NCBI RefSeq assembly: GCF_019890675.1
Contig: NZ_JAIOAA010000011.1
Location: 62,001 to 126,000, forward strand
Reading direction: 5' to 3'
Length of the DNA stretch: 64,000 nucleotides
Origin: Micromonospora sp. PLK6-60
GTDB lineage: Bacteria > Actinomycetota > Actinomycetes > Mycobacteriales > Micromonosporaceae
Shown here: positions 52,909-61,101 of the stretch, piece by piece
How the letters are laid out: each line of letters begins with the position of its first letter
Numbering within the stretch: the stretch's first letter is position 1
Translations under genes and position numbers: made by a program
The notes under the pieces: generated by a model
Database searches by the model: none
The model's input: the letters and a program-made list of their open reading frames with translations, nothing else
Told to the model about the DNA's origin: nothing

Positions 52909-54107
52909 GCGCCTGGCGTTTGATCGAGGACGACCCGGAGCCCGGCGCGGGCCCGGCGACCGCCGCCGGCGGCGACCGCCCGCCGGCCCGCGCGCCCAGG
53001 CGCCGCCCCGGCGCCCGACGGCTGGTCACCGTCGTCGCGCTCGCGCTGCTCACCCTGGTCGGCGCGGGCGGGCTCGCCGCCGCCGACGACGTCGCCGTCG
53101 CGCTGCCCGAACGGCCCGAGGGCTGCGTCCGCCCGGACCGCACCATCAAGCTGTACGCGGTGGAACTGCCGCCCGACGGCACCCAGGTGCGGCTCGGCTA
53201 CGGCCTCACCCCGGAGACGGCCTCCTACCCGGGCCCGACGATGGAGATGACCGAGGGGGAGTGCCTGGCCATCACGCTGTACAACCAGGTGCCCGCCGCG
53301 ACCCTGGAGAAGCTGCGCACCGACCCGACCCACCCGCTGGGCGTCTCGCTGCACGTGCACGGCGTGAAGTACACCCAGCTCTCCGACGGCACCACGCAGA
53401 GCTTCTCGTACGTCCCGCCCGGCCAGTCGCGCACCTACACCTGGTACGCCAAGAAGCGCGACAAGGAGAAGGGCACGCCCGGCACGGCCGGCTACTGGTG
53501 GTACCACGACCACGTGGTGGGTGGCCCGCACGGCACCCAGGGCCTCGGCGCCGGCCTCTTCGGCGGCCTGGTGGTACGCCGCCCGGGCGACCCGCGCCCG
53601 GACCGCACCTACACCACGGTCTTCGGTGACCGGCAGAGCATCAACCTGCGCCGGGGCGCGGCGGCCGACACCTGTGACCGCGACAACCCGCAGCCGGGGC
53701 CCAGCTGCCTGGTGGCGAAGAAGGGGGAGCGGGTCGAGTTCATCGTGGTCGGCATCGGCAACGACATGCACACCTTCCACGTGCACGGGCACTCCTGGGC
53801 GGACACCCGCACCGGGGCGGTGACCGGCACCGACGCCCAGACCGACCAGGTGCCGACCATCGACAACAAGACCCTCGGCCCGGGTGACTCGTTCGGTGTG
53901 CAGATCGTCGCCGGCGACTCGGTCGGCCCGGGTCACTGGATGGTGCACTGCCACATGCAGTTCCACTCCGACGCCGGCATGTACACGATGCTGCACGTCC
54001 TGGACGAGAACGGAAACATGCCGCCGGGCGGGGAGCACGACCACTCCGCCGCCCCGGCCGCCGCCGCCCCGGCCCCGGCCGGCGCCGCCACCCACCAGCA
54101 CAACTGA
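52905..54107 (+). CDS. Two-domain multicopper oxidase
   Basis: A 400-residue protein whose GTG overlaps the preceding stop as GTGA. A single N-terminal membrane or signal helix (about 38-60) follows a basic stretch. All copper ligands are present: HxH at 150-152 (SLHVHGV), HxH at 201-203 (WYHDHV), HxxHxH at 289/292/294 (MHTFHVHGH) and H348-C-H, H354, M359 (HCHMQFHSDAGM). Length and two cupredoxin domains fit small-laccase-like enzymes that act as trimers and oxidise phenols or metals with reduction of O2 to water. The His-rich tail (residues about 376-400) may bind copper. It shares the operon with a cupredoxin. Confidence 0.93.
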   Translation: MSAWRLIEDDPEPGAGPATAAGGDRPPARAPRRRPGARRLVTVVALALLTLVGAGGLAAADDVAVALPERPEGCVRPDRTIKLYAVELPPDGTQVRLGYGLTPETASYPGPTMEMTEGECLAITLYNQVPAATLEKLRTDPTHPLGVSLHVHGVKYTQLSDGTTQSFSYVPPGQSRTYTWYAKKRDKEKGTPGTAGYWWYHDHVVGGPHGTQGLGAGLFGGLVVRRPGDPRPDRTYTTVFGDRQSINLRRGAAADTCDRDNPQPGPSCLVAKKGERVEFIVVGIGNDMHTFHVHGHSWADTRTGAVTGTDAQTDQVPTIDNKTLGPGDSFGVQIVAGDSVGPGHWMVHCHMQFHSDAGMYTMLHVLDENGNMPPGGEHDHSAAPAAAAPAPAGAATHQHN

Positions 54108-54141
54108 GCTCAGGTCCGCCTCAACCTGAAAAGGAGTCGAG

Positions 54142-57100
54142 ATGGCCGACAGACGCCATTTACCCCGGCGGTTCGCCGCCCTGGCCGGCAGCGCCCTGCT
54201 GGCGCTCGGCCTGCTGGCCGTGCCCGCCCAGGCCACGGCCGTCACCCAGACCGCGACCCAGGCCGCCCTGGCCACCCCGGCGCCGGTGAAGGTGCTGGTC
54301 TTCCACGGCCGGGCCGGCAAGCAGGACGACCCGGTGGGCCCGGCCACCACCGCGATCAAGAAGCTGGGCCGGCAGCACGGCTTCACCGTCGACGTGGCCA
54401 CCGACCCGAGCGTGTTCACCTTCGACAACCTGGCCCAGTACCGGGGCGTGGTCTTCCTGTCCGCCAACGGCATCACCCTCGACGACGCCCAGGAGGCCGC
54501 CTTCCAGGCGTACGTCAAGGGTGGCGGCGGGTTCGTGGGCGTGCACGACGCGGCGCGCGCCCAGCCGGACTCGGCCTGGTTCACCGGCCTGCTCGGCAGC
54601 CGGCCGGCGGCGAGCCTGCCGAACGCGGAGAAGGTGGTCTCGGCCACCGCGAGCGGCGAGAACCCGCCGAACGAGACCGCCGCCAAGGCGGTCGACGGCT
54701 CGACCAGCAGCAAGTGGTTGGCCCGCACCCCGACCGGCTGGCTCACCGCCACGCTGGCCAAGCCGGTGGTGGTCTCCCGGTACGCGCTGACCTCGGCCAA
54801 CGACTTCCCCGGCCGGGACCCGAAGGACTGGAAGCTGCAGGGCTCGGTCGACGGCAGCACCTGGGTCGACCTGGACCGCCGCACCGGCGAGACGTTCCCG
54901 CAGCGGTTCCAGACCAAGCAGTACTCGTTCACCAACACCACCGCCTACCAGCACTACCGGCTGGACATCACGGCCAACAGCGGGGAGCCGCTGATCCAGC
55001 TCGCCGAGCTGTGGCTGATCGGCCCGGACGCCGGCCCGTCGCCGGACAGCACGGTGCAGGAGGCGGTCGTCGACCTCACCGACCGGCAGCACCCGGCCAA
55101 CAAGGGCCTGCCGCTGACCTGGACCCGGTCCGACCAGTGGATCAACTGGGACCCGAGCCCGGTCGGGAAGGTGCACACCGTCGCACAGGTCGAGGAGGGC
55201 AGCTACAACCCGGGCCTGAGCGGCAACGGGGCGTTCCACCCGATCTCCTGGTGCCAGGACTACGACGGCGGCCGGTCGTTCTACACCGGCATGGGCCGCA
55301 CCCCGGAGAGCTGGACCGACGACACCCGGTTCCAGGGCCACCTGGCCGGCGCGATCAAGTGGGCCACCGGCATGGTGCGCGGCGACTGCCAGGCGACCAT
55401 CGCCGCGAACTACCGCATCGAGCGGCTCACCGCGGCGAACCAGCCGGGCCAGCTCGACCAGATCGGTGAGCCGCACGGGCTGACCGTGGCCGAGGACGGC
55501 ACGGTCTTCTACATCGGCAAGGCCGCCTGCCCGAGCGGGCCGGTGGTCAGCTGGGACGACCCGAACGTCGGTCTCGGCTGCGGCACCATCCACCAGTGGG
55601 ACCCGAAGAACAAGCAGGTCAAGCTGCTCACCACGCTGAAGGTGATGGGCAACCGGGGCAGCGGCAGCGAGCTGGTGAAGAACGAGGAGGGCCTGGTCGG
55701 CATCACCCTGGACCCGAAGTTCGCCGACAACGGCTGGATCTACGTCTACTGGATGCCGCACGAGTCGATCGACCGCGAGCGGCGGATCGGTCAGCGGACC
55801 GTGTCCCGGTTCACCTACGACCGGGCGGCGAAGACCATCGACCAGTCCACCCGCAAGGACCTGCTGCACTGGGACACCCAGATCCACAGCTGCTGCCACG
55901 CCGGTGGCGGGATGACCTTCGACGACAAGGGCAACCTCTACATCGGCAGCGGGGACAGCAACTCCTCCGGCGGCTCCGACGGCTACTCCGGCAACAACTG
56001 GACCGAGGCGTACCAGGGCGTCTCGTTCCAGGACGCCCGGCGCACCTCGGGCAACACCAACGACCTCAACGGCAAGATCCTGCGGATCCACCCGGAGGCC
56101 GACGGGACGTACACCATCCCCGAGGGGAACCTGTTCACCGGCCAGGAGGAGGGCGGCGGCAAGACCCGCCGGGAGATCTACGTAATGGGCGTGCGCAACA
56201 TCTCGCGCATCGCCTGGGACCCGGTGAACAAGTGGCTCACCGCGGCCTGGGTCGGCCCGGACGCCGGCGCCCCCGACCCCGAGCTGGGGCCGGCGAAGTA
56301 CGACACCGCCACCATCATCACCTCGGCGGGCAACCAGGGCTGGCCGTACTGCATGGGCAACCGGCAGCCCTACCGGGACCGCAGCAACACCGACGCCAAG
56401 GTGCTCACCGGCTGGTACGACTGCGACAACCTGAAGAACACCTCGCCGCGCAACACCGGCCTGGTGGACATCCCGCCGGCCCGGGACAACATGATCTGGT
56501 ACTCGCCGCAGGGCGGCGGGCCGGTCTACCCGAAGCGGGCCGACGGCAGTGGCCTGCCGACGTACGAGCTGGGCGACGAGACGTTCACCGAGCCGTACCT
56601 CAAGGGCGGCGGCCAGGCCATCATGGACGGCCCCACCTACCAGCGCGAGCAGGTCGACACCACCAGCGGCGTGGCCTGGCCGGAGTACTGGGACAACAAG
56701 TGGTTCATCGGTGACCAGTCCAACGCCAACAACCGGATCGCGGTGACCGTCGACCCGAAGAACGTGCCGAAGCAGGGCCGGCCGGCCTTCGCCGAGGACC
56801 TGCGCGCCATCATCCGCGGCGGCAACGGCGGCGACCAGCTCCAGTCCTGGATGGACGCCAAGTTCGGCCCGGACGGGGCGCTGTACCTGCTGGACTACGC
56901 CGGTGGGTTCTTCAGCCTGCACGGGAACCAGAAGCTGATCCGGGTCGCCTACACCGGTGGTCCGGCCACCCCCAACCCTGCCGACGCCGGGGTACGGGCC
57001 GCCGCGCAGAGCGAGCCGAAGACCGTGCTCTTCTCCGGGGCCCGGGCCGGCGGGGTGGCCTGGGAGTGGAACTTCGGTGACGGCAGCGCCACCTCCACCG

Positions 57101-58110
57101 AGGCCAACCCCACCCACCGGTACGCCGACTACGGCACCTACCAGGCCACCCTGAAGGTGACCTACGCCAACGGCGAGGTGGCCACCACGGTGCTGCCGAT
57201 CGACGTCGGCTGCGTCGCGCCGGACACCCGCTCCACCGTCCGCATCCTGGACACCGACACCCAGGTGGCCAACTACGCGGTCGGCGGCGGGTGCACCGTC
57301 AACGACCTGATCGACGACGAGCGGGGCTGGACCAGCCACAACATGTTCGTCGCGCACGTGCAGGACGTGGTGGCGGAGCTGCGCGCCGACGGGGTGCTCG
57401 ACACCCGCGACGGCAACCTGCTCATCCGCGCGGCCCGGCAGTCCGAGGTCGGCACGACCGCCGGCTACCAGAGCATCTTCGACGGGACCGCGAAGTCCCT
57501 GGCGGACTGGCGGCAGGCGCCCAGTGGGCTGTTCAACCTGCGCGGGGACGGCTCGATCCGCAGCTCCGGCGGCCTGGGCATGCTCTGGTACGCGGGCCGG
57601 GAGTTCGGCGACTTCTCGGTGCGGGTGAAGTTCCGGGACGTCTCGCCGGCGGGCACGTATGCCAACACCGGCGTGTTCACCCGGTTCCCGGACCCGCGGA
57701 CCCCGGTCGACCAGCGACCCGAGTGCGGCCGGACCGGCTCGGCCGCCGGCTCACCGGCCTGGGTGGCGATCTACTGCGGCCACGAGATTCAGATCTACGA
57801 CGGCCCGACCGGCGAGCCGCAGAAGACCGGTTCCGTCTACAACTTCGACCCGGTCGGCCTGGCGCAGGCCCGACCGACGCCGAAGGGGCAGTGGAACGAC
57901 TACGAGGTCCGGGTCGTCGGGCAGCACTACACGATCATCCGCAACGGCGTGGTGATCAACGAGTTCGACAACACGCCGGGCAAGGCGTCGTCGCGGGCCG
58001 GTGACCCGCCGACCGACCTGCGCCAGTTCCTCAGCGGGTTCATCGGGTTGCAGAACCACGGCACCAACGACCTGATCGAGTTCCGCGACGTCCGCGTCCG
58101 CCAGCTGTAA
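54142..58110 (+). CDS. Giant secreted ThuA-discoidin-PQQ-type dehydrogenase-PKD-DUF1080 protein
   Basis: A 1,322-residue exported protein 34 bases after the oxidase; AAAGGAG precedes ATG 54142. Signal peptide 1-32. Domains in order: ThuA-like (about 48-160 and 300-420), interrupted by an F5/8-type C discoidin module (about 165-305); a GSDH-like soluble quinoprotein sugar dehydrogenase propeller (about 430-935; GLVGITLDPKFADNGWIYVYW, GNLYIGSGDSN, NGKILRIHPEADG); PKD (about 955-1030; WEWNFGDGSATS); the unassigned ~90-residue module also found in the first gene; and DUF1080 (about 1110-1322). It may oxidise sugars to keto-sugars and hydrolyse them. Codon 7 is TTA, so translation may depend on the bldA-type leucine tRNA. 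Confidence 0.88.
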   Translation: MADRRHLPRRFAALAGSALLALGLLAVPAQATAVTQTATQAALATPAPVKVLVFHGRAGKQDDPVGPATTAIKKLGRQHGFTVDVATDPSVFTFDNLAQYRGVVFLSANGITLDDAQEAAFQAYVKGGGGFVGVHDAARAQPDSAWFTGLLGSRPAASLPNAEKVVSATASGENPPNETAAKAVDGSTSSKWLARTPTGWLTATLAKPVVVSRYALTSANDFPGRDPKDWKLQGSVDGSTWVDLDRRTGETFPQRFQTKQYSFTNTTAYQHYRLDITANSGEPLIQLAELWLIGPDAGPSPDSTVQEAVVDLTDRQHPANKGLPLTWTRSDQWINWDPSPVGKVHTVAQVEEGSYNPGLSGNGAFHPISWCQDYDGGRSFYTGMGRTPESWTDDTRFQGHLAGAIKWATGMVRGDCQATIAANYRIERLTAANQPGQLDQIGEPHGLTVAEDGTVFYIGKAACPSGPVVSWDDPNVGLGCGTIHQWDPKNKQVKLLTTLKVMGNRGSGSELVKNEEGLVGITLDPKFADNGWIYVYWMPHESIDRERRIGQRTVSRFTYDRAAKTIDQSTRKDLLHWDTQIHSCCHAGGGMTFDDKGNLYIGSGDSNSSGGSDGYSGNNWTEAYQGVSFQDARRTSGNTNDLNGKILRIHPEADGTYTIPEGNLFTGQEEGGGKTRREIYVMGVRNISRIAWDPVNKWLTAAWVGPDAGAPDPELGPAKYDTATIITSAGNQGWPYCMGNRQPYRDRSNTDAKVLTGWYDCDNLKNTSPRNTGLVDIPPARDNMIWYSPQGGGPVYPKRADGSGLPTYELGDETFTEPYLKGGGQAIMDGPTYQREQVDTTSGVAWPEYWDNKWFIGDQSNANNRIAVTVDPKNVPKQGRPAFAEDLRAIIRGGNGGDQLQSWMDAKFGPDGALYLLDYAGGFFSLHGNQKLIRVAYTGGPATPNPADAGVRAAAQSEPKTVLFSGARAGGVAWEWNFGDGSATSTEANPTHRYADYGTYQATLKVTYANGEVATTVLPIDVGCVAPDTRSTVRILDTDTQVANYAVGGGCTVNDLIDDERGWTSHNMFVAHVQDVVAELRADGVLDTRDGNLLIRAARQSEVGTTAGYQSIFDGTAKSLADWRQAPSGLFNLRGDGSIRSSGGLGMLWYAGREFGDFSVRVKFRDVSPAGTYANTGVFTRFPDPRTPVDQRPECGRTGSAAGSPAWVAIYCGHEIQIYDGPTGEPQKTGSVYNFDPVGLAQARPTPKGQWNDYEVRVVGQHYTIIRNGVVINEFDNTPGKASSRAGDPPTDLRQFLSGFIGLQNHGTNDLIEFRDVRVRQL

Positions 58111-58168
58111 GTGCAAGGAAGGGCCCCCTGTTAACGCCTCCGGTAGAGCAGGGGCCCCTTCTTAACAC
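58111..58168. terminator. Palindromic terminator, apparently a dispersed Micromonospora-type element
   Basis: Immediately after the stop codon, GTGCAAGGAAGGGCCCCCTG (58111-58130) pairs imperfectly with GCAGGGGCCCCTTCTTAACAC (58148-58168). I recall near-identical hairpins in many Micromonospora intergenic regions, but could not check. It closes the four-gene operon. Confidence 0.7.
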
Positions 58169-58230
58169 CAGCGACACCAGCGACACCGGCGGCGCCGGGT
58201 GCGGGGTTTCCCGCGCCCGGCGCCTCGGCG

Positions 58231-58560
58231 TCAGGCGGCCTGTTCCTCGATCCAGCGGGTGTGCGCCTCCCACGCGGACTGCTTGCTGGTGCCCAGCGCC
58301 CCGCCGATCTGCGACCAGGAGGCGCCGGTGGCGCGGGCGCTGCGGACCGCGAGCTGTCGGCCGTAGCCGGCCTTGCGGGCGATCAGCTCGCCGAGCGCCA
58401 ACAGCTCCAGCGCCTCCTCGCGGGTCAGCGGGGCGGCCTCGGCCGGGTAGGGCTCGTCGTCAACACCGGCCGGGGCGAGGGCGTCCCGGGTGCGCAGCTC
58501 GTCGTAGCGGGCGACGGCGGTGAGGAGGGTGTGCTCGCGTTCGAGGCTGTCGGGAGTCAT
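58231..58560 (-). CDS. Small helix-turn-helix protein, probable autoregulator
   Basis: A 109-residue protein (ATG 58560; GTG 58566 possible). Residues about 77-103 (ATGASWSQIGGALGTSKQSAWEAHTRW) read as a helix-turn-helix, preceded by a helical stretch with acidic residues (LTREEALELLALGELIA). I do not recognise a named family; similar small proteins occur widely in actinobacteria. The 90-base gap to the divergent glycosyltransferase gene contains several GTCAGG/CCTGAC half-sites in two symmetric arrangements, so this protein may bind there and regulate both genes. Confidence 0.75.
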   Translation of the reverse strand: MTPDSLEREHTLLTAVARYDELRTRDALAPAGVDDEPYPAEAAPLTREEALELLALGELIARKAGYGRQLAVRSARATGASWSQIGGALGTSKQSAWEAHTRWIEEQAA

Positions 58561-58570
58561 GACCACACTC

Positions 58571-58610
58571 TGCCGTCAGGATCTCCTGACGTCAAGTTGC
58601 CCTGACGGCA
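58571..58610. promoter_or_regulatory. Double inverted-repeat operator region
   Basis: TGCCGTCAGG (58571-58580) and CCTGACGGCA (58601-58610) form a perfect 10-bp inverted repeat. Overlapping it, GTCAGGA-TC-TCCTGAC (58575-58590) is a second dyad. Together there are three CCTGAC half-sites between two divergent genes, which suggests cooperative binding of a dimer, perhaps the adjacent HTH protein. Confidence 0.6.
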
Positions 58611-58637
58611 GGGGTCACCACCCGCCCGCCGGTTCCC

Positions 58638-58643
58638 TATGCT
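58638..58643 (+). promoter_or_regulatory. -10 element of a probably leaderless glycosyltransferase gene
   Basis: TATGCT ends seven bases before ATG 58651, the usual spacing for a leaderless actinobacterial start, and no ribosome site precedes that ATG. Confidence 0.45.
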
Positions 58644-58650
58644 CGGGCCC

Positions 58651-60240
58651 ATGCGGGATCGCCGGGTGCTGCTGCTGTGGGCCGGGTTCACCCTGGCCGC
58701 CCTCGGGTCGGTGCTGCTCGTGCTGCGCCGTCCGGACCGGCTGTCCGACCTGCACATCTACTACGGCGCACTGGCGCACCTGCGCGCCGGGCACCCGCTC
58801 TACACGTACGTGGCGGACAACGGCGGCCCGTTCACCTACCCGCCCTTCGCGGCCCTCGTGCTATGGCCGATGACCCTCGTGCCCGAGGGGATGGTCCAGG
58901 CGATCTGGCTGGTGTCGACCTGCGCGGCGGTGGTCGCGGTGGCCGTGCCGGTCGGCGCGGTGCTGGCCCCCGCGGGAGAGCGGCGGCGGCGCGCCGTCGC
59001 GGCCGTGGCGGCGGTGCTGATGGTCTCCGCGCCGGTGCAGAGCAACCTGCGCTTCGGTCAGGTCAGCATCTTCATCCTGCTGCTGGCGCTGCTCGACGGG
59101 ATGGGCCTGGTCCCGGCCCGGCTGCGCGGCGTGCTGGTCGGGGTCGCCGCCGCGATCAAGCTGACCCCGCTGCTGTTCGTCGCGTACTTCCTCGTCGCCG
59201 GCCGCTACCGCGACGCCGCCCGCGCGGTGGCCGCCTTCGCCGCCTGCGCGGCGCTCGCCGCCGTGGTGCTGCCCCGGGCGAGCTGGACCTACTGGTCCGG
59301 CACCGTGCTGGAGACCTCCCGCATCGGTGACCTGGCGTCGCTGGGCAACCAGTCGGTGCACGGGATGCTGCTGCGGGTGGGCGTCGACGACGCGGCGCTG
59401 CCCCCGATCTGGGCCGGGCTGGTCGCGGTCGTCTGCGCGGTGGCGCTGCTGCGCGCCCGGCAGCTGGCCGCGCACGACCGCCCCGGGCACGCCGCGGTGC
59501 TCGTCGGCTGCGCCACCGTGGCCGCGTCCCCGGTGTCCTGGACCCACCACCAGGTGTGGCCGGTGCTCGCGGCGATGCTGCTGATCGGCGCGTCCGGCGC
59601 CACCCGGCGGGTGGCCGGCGGCGCCCTGCTGGTCAGCATGGTCGTGTCGCTGGGCGCGGTGCTGGGCCCGGTGTCCGGCCGGCCCGGGGTGCAGTTCCTG
59701 TTCGAGAACGCCCGCGCACTCGGCGTCTGCCTGCTCTGCCTCGCCGGTTTCGGCGGGGTCGCGGTCGCCGCGACCCGGGCCGCCGGCCGGCCGGGCCGCC
59801 GCCGCGCCGGGCTACGGGTGGGCGTCGCGGCCGCGGCGGCGCTGGCGTTCTTCGCCGTGCAGCCGCTGCCCGCCGGGGCCGACCCCACCTTCAAGGCGTA
59901 CGACCTGGCGGACGTGGCGAATCCCCGGTACTTCTTCGTCTGCCGGGGCGCGGCCGAGTGCGCCGCCTACGGCACCGGCGCGCCGGTCACCTTCGGCACC
60001 CGCACCGAGAAGACCAAGGTACGCGTCAACGGGGTGGTCGCCCCGCAGGTCGCCCGGTTGGCGTACTACTCCGCGCCGGGCGGCGCGCCCCGGGCCATCC
60101 CGCTGCTGGCCGCGTACCCGGGCAGCCGTACCTTCTCGTTCCGGTCGGCGACCATGACCCACGGCCGGCTCGTCGCCTACGCCCCGGACGGCCGCCCGAT
60201 CGCCAGCTACGACGACGAACTCGCCGCGGCCTTCTCCTGA
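58651..60240 (+). CDS. GT87-type (DUF2029) polyprenol-sugar mannosyltransferase-like membrane protein
   Basis: A 529-residue protein with about ten membrane helices. The first outer loop has LSDLHIYYGALAHLRAG, the GT-C aspartate region, and FTYPPFAALVLWP and SNLRFGQVSIFILLLALL are typical of GT87 enzymes that use polyprenyl-phosphate mannose outside the membrane. ATG 58651 is preferred over 58639 because of the -10 spacing. After the last helix (about 390-412) an unusual extracytoplasmic domain of ~115 residues follows (FVCRGAAECAAYGTGAPVTF, with two cysteines). Acceptor unknown; likely envelope glycan synthesis. Confidence 0.85.
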   Translation: MRDRRVLLLWAGFTLAALGSVLLVLRRPDRLSDLHIYYGALAHLRAGHPLYTYVADNGGPFTYPPFAALVLWPMTLVPEGMVQAIWLVSTCAAVVAVAVPVGAVLAPAGERRRRAVAAVAAVLMVSAPVQSNLRFGQVSIFILLLALLDGMGLVPARLRGVLVGVAAAIKLTPLLFVAYFLVAGRYRDAARAVAAFAACAALAAVVLPRASWTYWSGTVLETSRIGDLASLGNQSVHGMLLRVGVDDAALPPIWAGLVAVVCAVALLRARQLAAHDRPGHAAVLVGCATVAASPVSWTHHQVWPVLAAMLLIGASGATRRVAGGALLVSMVVSLGAVLGPVSGRPGVQFLFENARALGVCLLCLAGFGGVAVAATRAAGRPGRRRAGLRVGVAAAAALAFFAVQPLPAGADPTFKAYDLADVANPRYFFVCRGAAECAAYGTGAPVTFGTRTEKTKVRVNGVVAPQVARLAYYSAPGGAPRAIPLLAAYPGSRTFSFRSATMTHGRLVAYAPDGRPIASYDDELAAAFS

Positions 60241-60303
60241 CCGGCCGGTGCGCCGGCGCGCGGGACGGTTCCCGGCGCGGCCCGGGCCTGGCATGGTGGA
60301 GGC

Positions 60304-60588
60304 ATGTGCAGGAACATCCGCGTGCTCCACAACTTCGCACCGCCCGCCACCGACGACGAGATCGAGGCGGCCGCGATCCAGTACGTCCGCAAGGTCAGCG
60401 GGGCGACCCGACCGTCCGCGGCCAACGAGGAGGCGTTCGACGAGGCGGTCCGCGCCGTCACGGCGGCCACCCGGACCCTGCTGGAGCGCCTGGTGACGAA
60501 GGCGCCGCCCCGGGACCGCGAGGTGGAGGCCGCGAAGGCCAAGGCCCGCGCGGCCGAACGGTACGGCGTGCGACCGGCCTCGGGCTGA
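60304..60588 (+). CDS. DUF2277 family protein
   Basis: A 94-residue cytosolic protein with the family signature MCRNIRVLHNFAPPATDDEIEAA and ALQYVRKVSG-type helix (IQYVRKVSGAT). DUF2277 proteins are small, helical and of unknown function, and are widespread in actinobacteria and other phyla. It is convergent with the ArsR gene and 63 bases after the glycosyltransferase. Confidence 0.93.
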   Translation: MCRNIRVLHNFAPPATDDEIEAAAIQYVRKVSGATRPSAANEEAFDEAVRAVTAATRTLLERLVTKAPPRDREVEAAKAKARAAERYGVRPASG

Positions 60589-60617
60589 TCGGCGACGACG
60601 AGCCCGAGGCGCGGCCG

Positions 60618-60989
60618 TCAGCGGGTCCGCTTGGTGGCCCGTTTGCGGGGCGGGGTCAACAGGTCGGCGATGGCCCCGATCGCGGACGGCACCACCCGGT
60701 AGTACGCCCAGACGCCGCGCTTCTCGCGTTCGAGCAGGCCGGCCTCGGTGAGGATCCGGAGGTGATGACTGACCGTCGGCTGGGACAGCCCGAGCGGGGC
60801 GGTGACGTCGCTGACGGACGCCTCGCCCTGCGGGGCGGACTGGATGAGGCTGAGCAGCCGCAGGCGGGCCGGGTCGGCGAGGGCCTTCAGGACCCCGGCG
60901 AGCCGTTCGGCATCGGCGCGTTTGATCGGCTCGCCGGTCAGCGGCGAGATCGAAGGCATGTCAGTTCTGGCAGTTCCCACGCCTTCCAT
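60618..60989 (-). CDS. ArsR-family winged-helix regulator
   Basis: A 123-residue protein (ATG 60989; ATG 60959 gives MPSISPL and is possible). The ArsR fold is LAGVLKALADPARLRLLSLIQ, VSDVTAPLGLSQPTVSHHLRILTEAGLLE and KRGVWAYYRVVP, with a basic C-terminus. The cysteine pair of ArsR/SmtB metal sensors is absent, so it may sense something other than As(III). No metal-resistance gene adjoins it. Confidence 0.9.
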   Translation of the reverse strand: MEGVGTARTDMPSISPLTGEPIKRADAERLAGVLKALADPARLRLLSLIQSAPQGEASVSDVTAPLGLSQPTVSHHLRILTEAGLLEREKRGVWAYYRVVPSAIGAIADLLTPPRKRATKRTR

Positions 60990-61101
60990 AGTTGCACCAA
61001 TCGCATCGACGGAGCGGTCGAACCGGACACTGGCCCGATGAGGATCGCCATACCGACTGTGAGGAATATTCGGGAACGGGCGACGGCGGCGCCCCGCCGG
61101 C

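Noticed and set aside
54160..57357. Minus-strand open frame of over 1,000 codons
   Set aside because: Antisense to the ThuA/dehydrogenase gene, whose domains are clearly recognisable on the plus strand.
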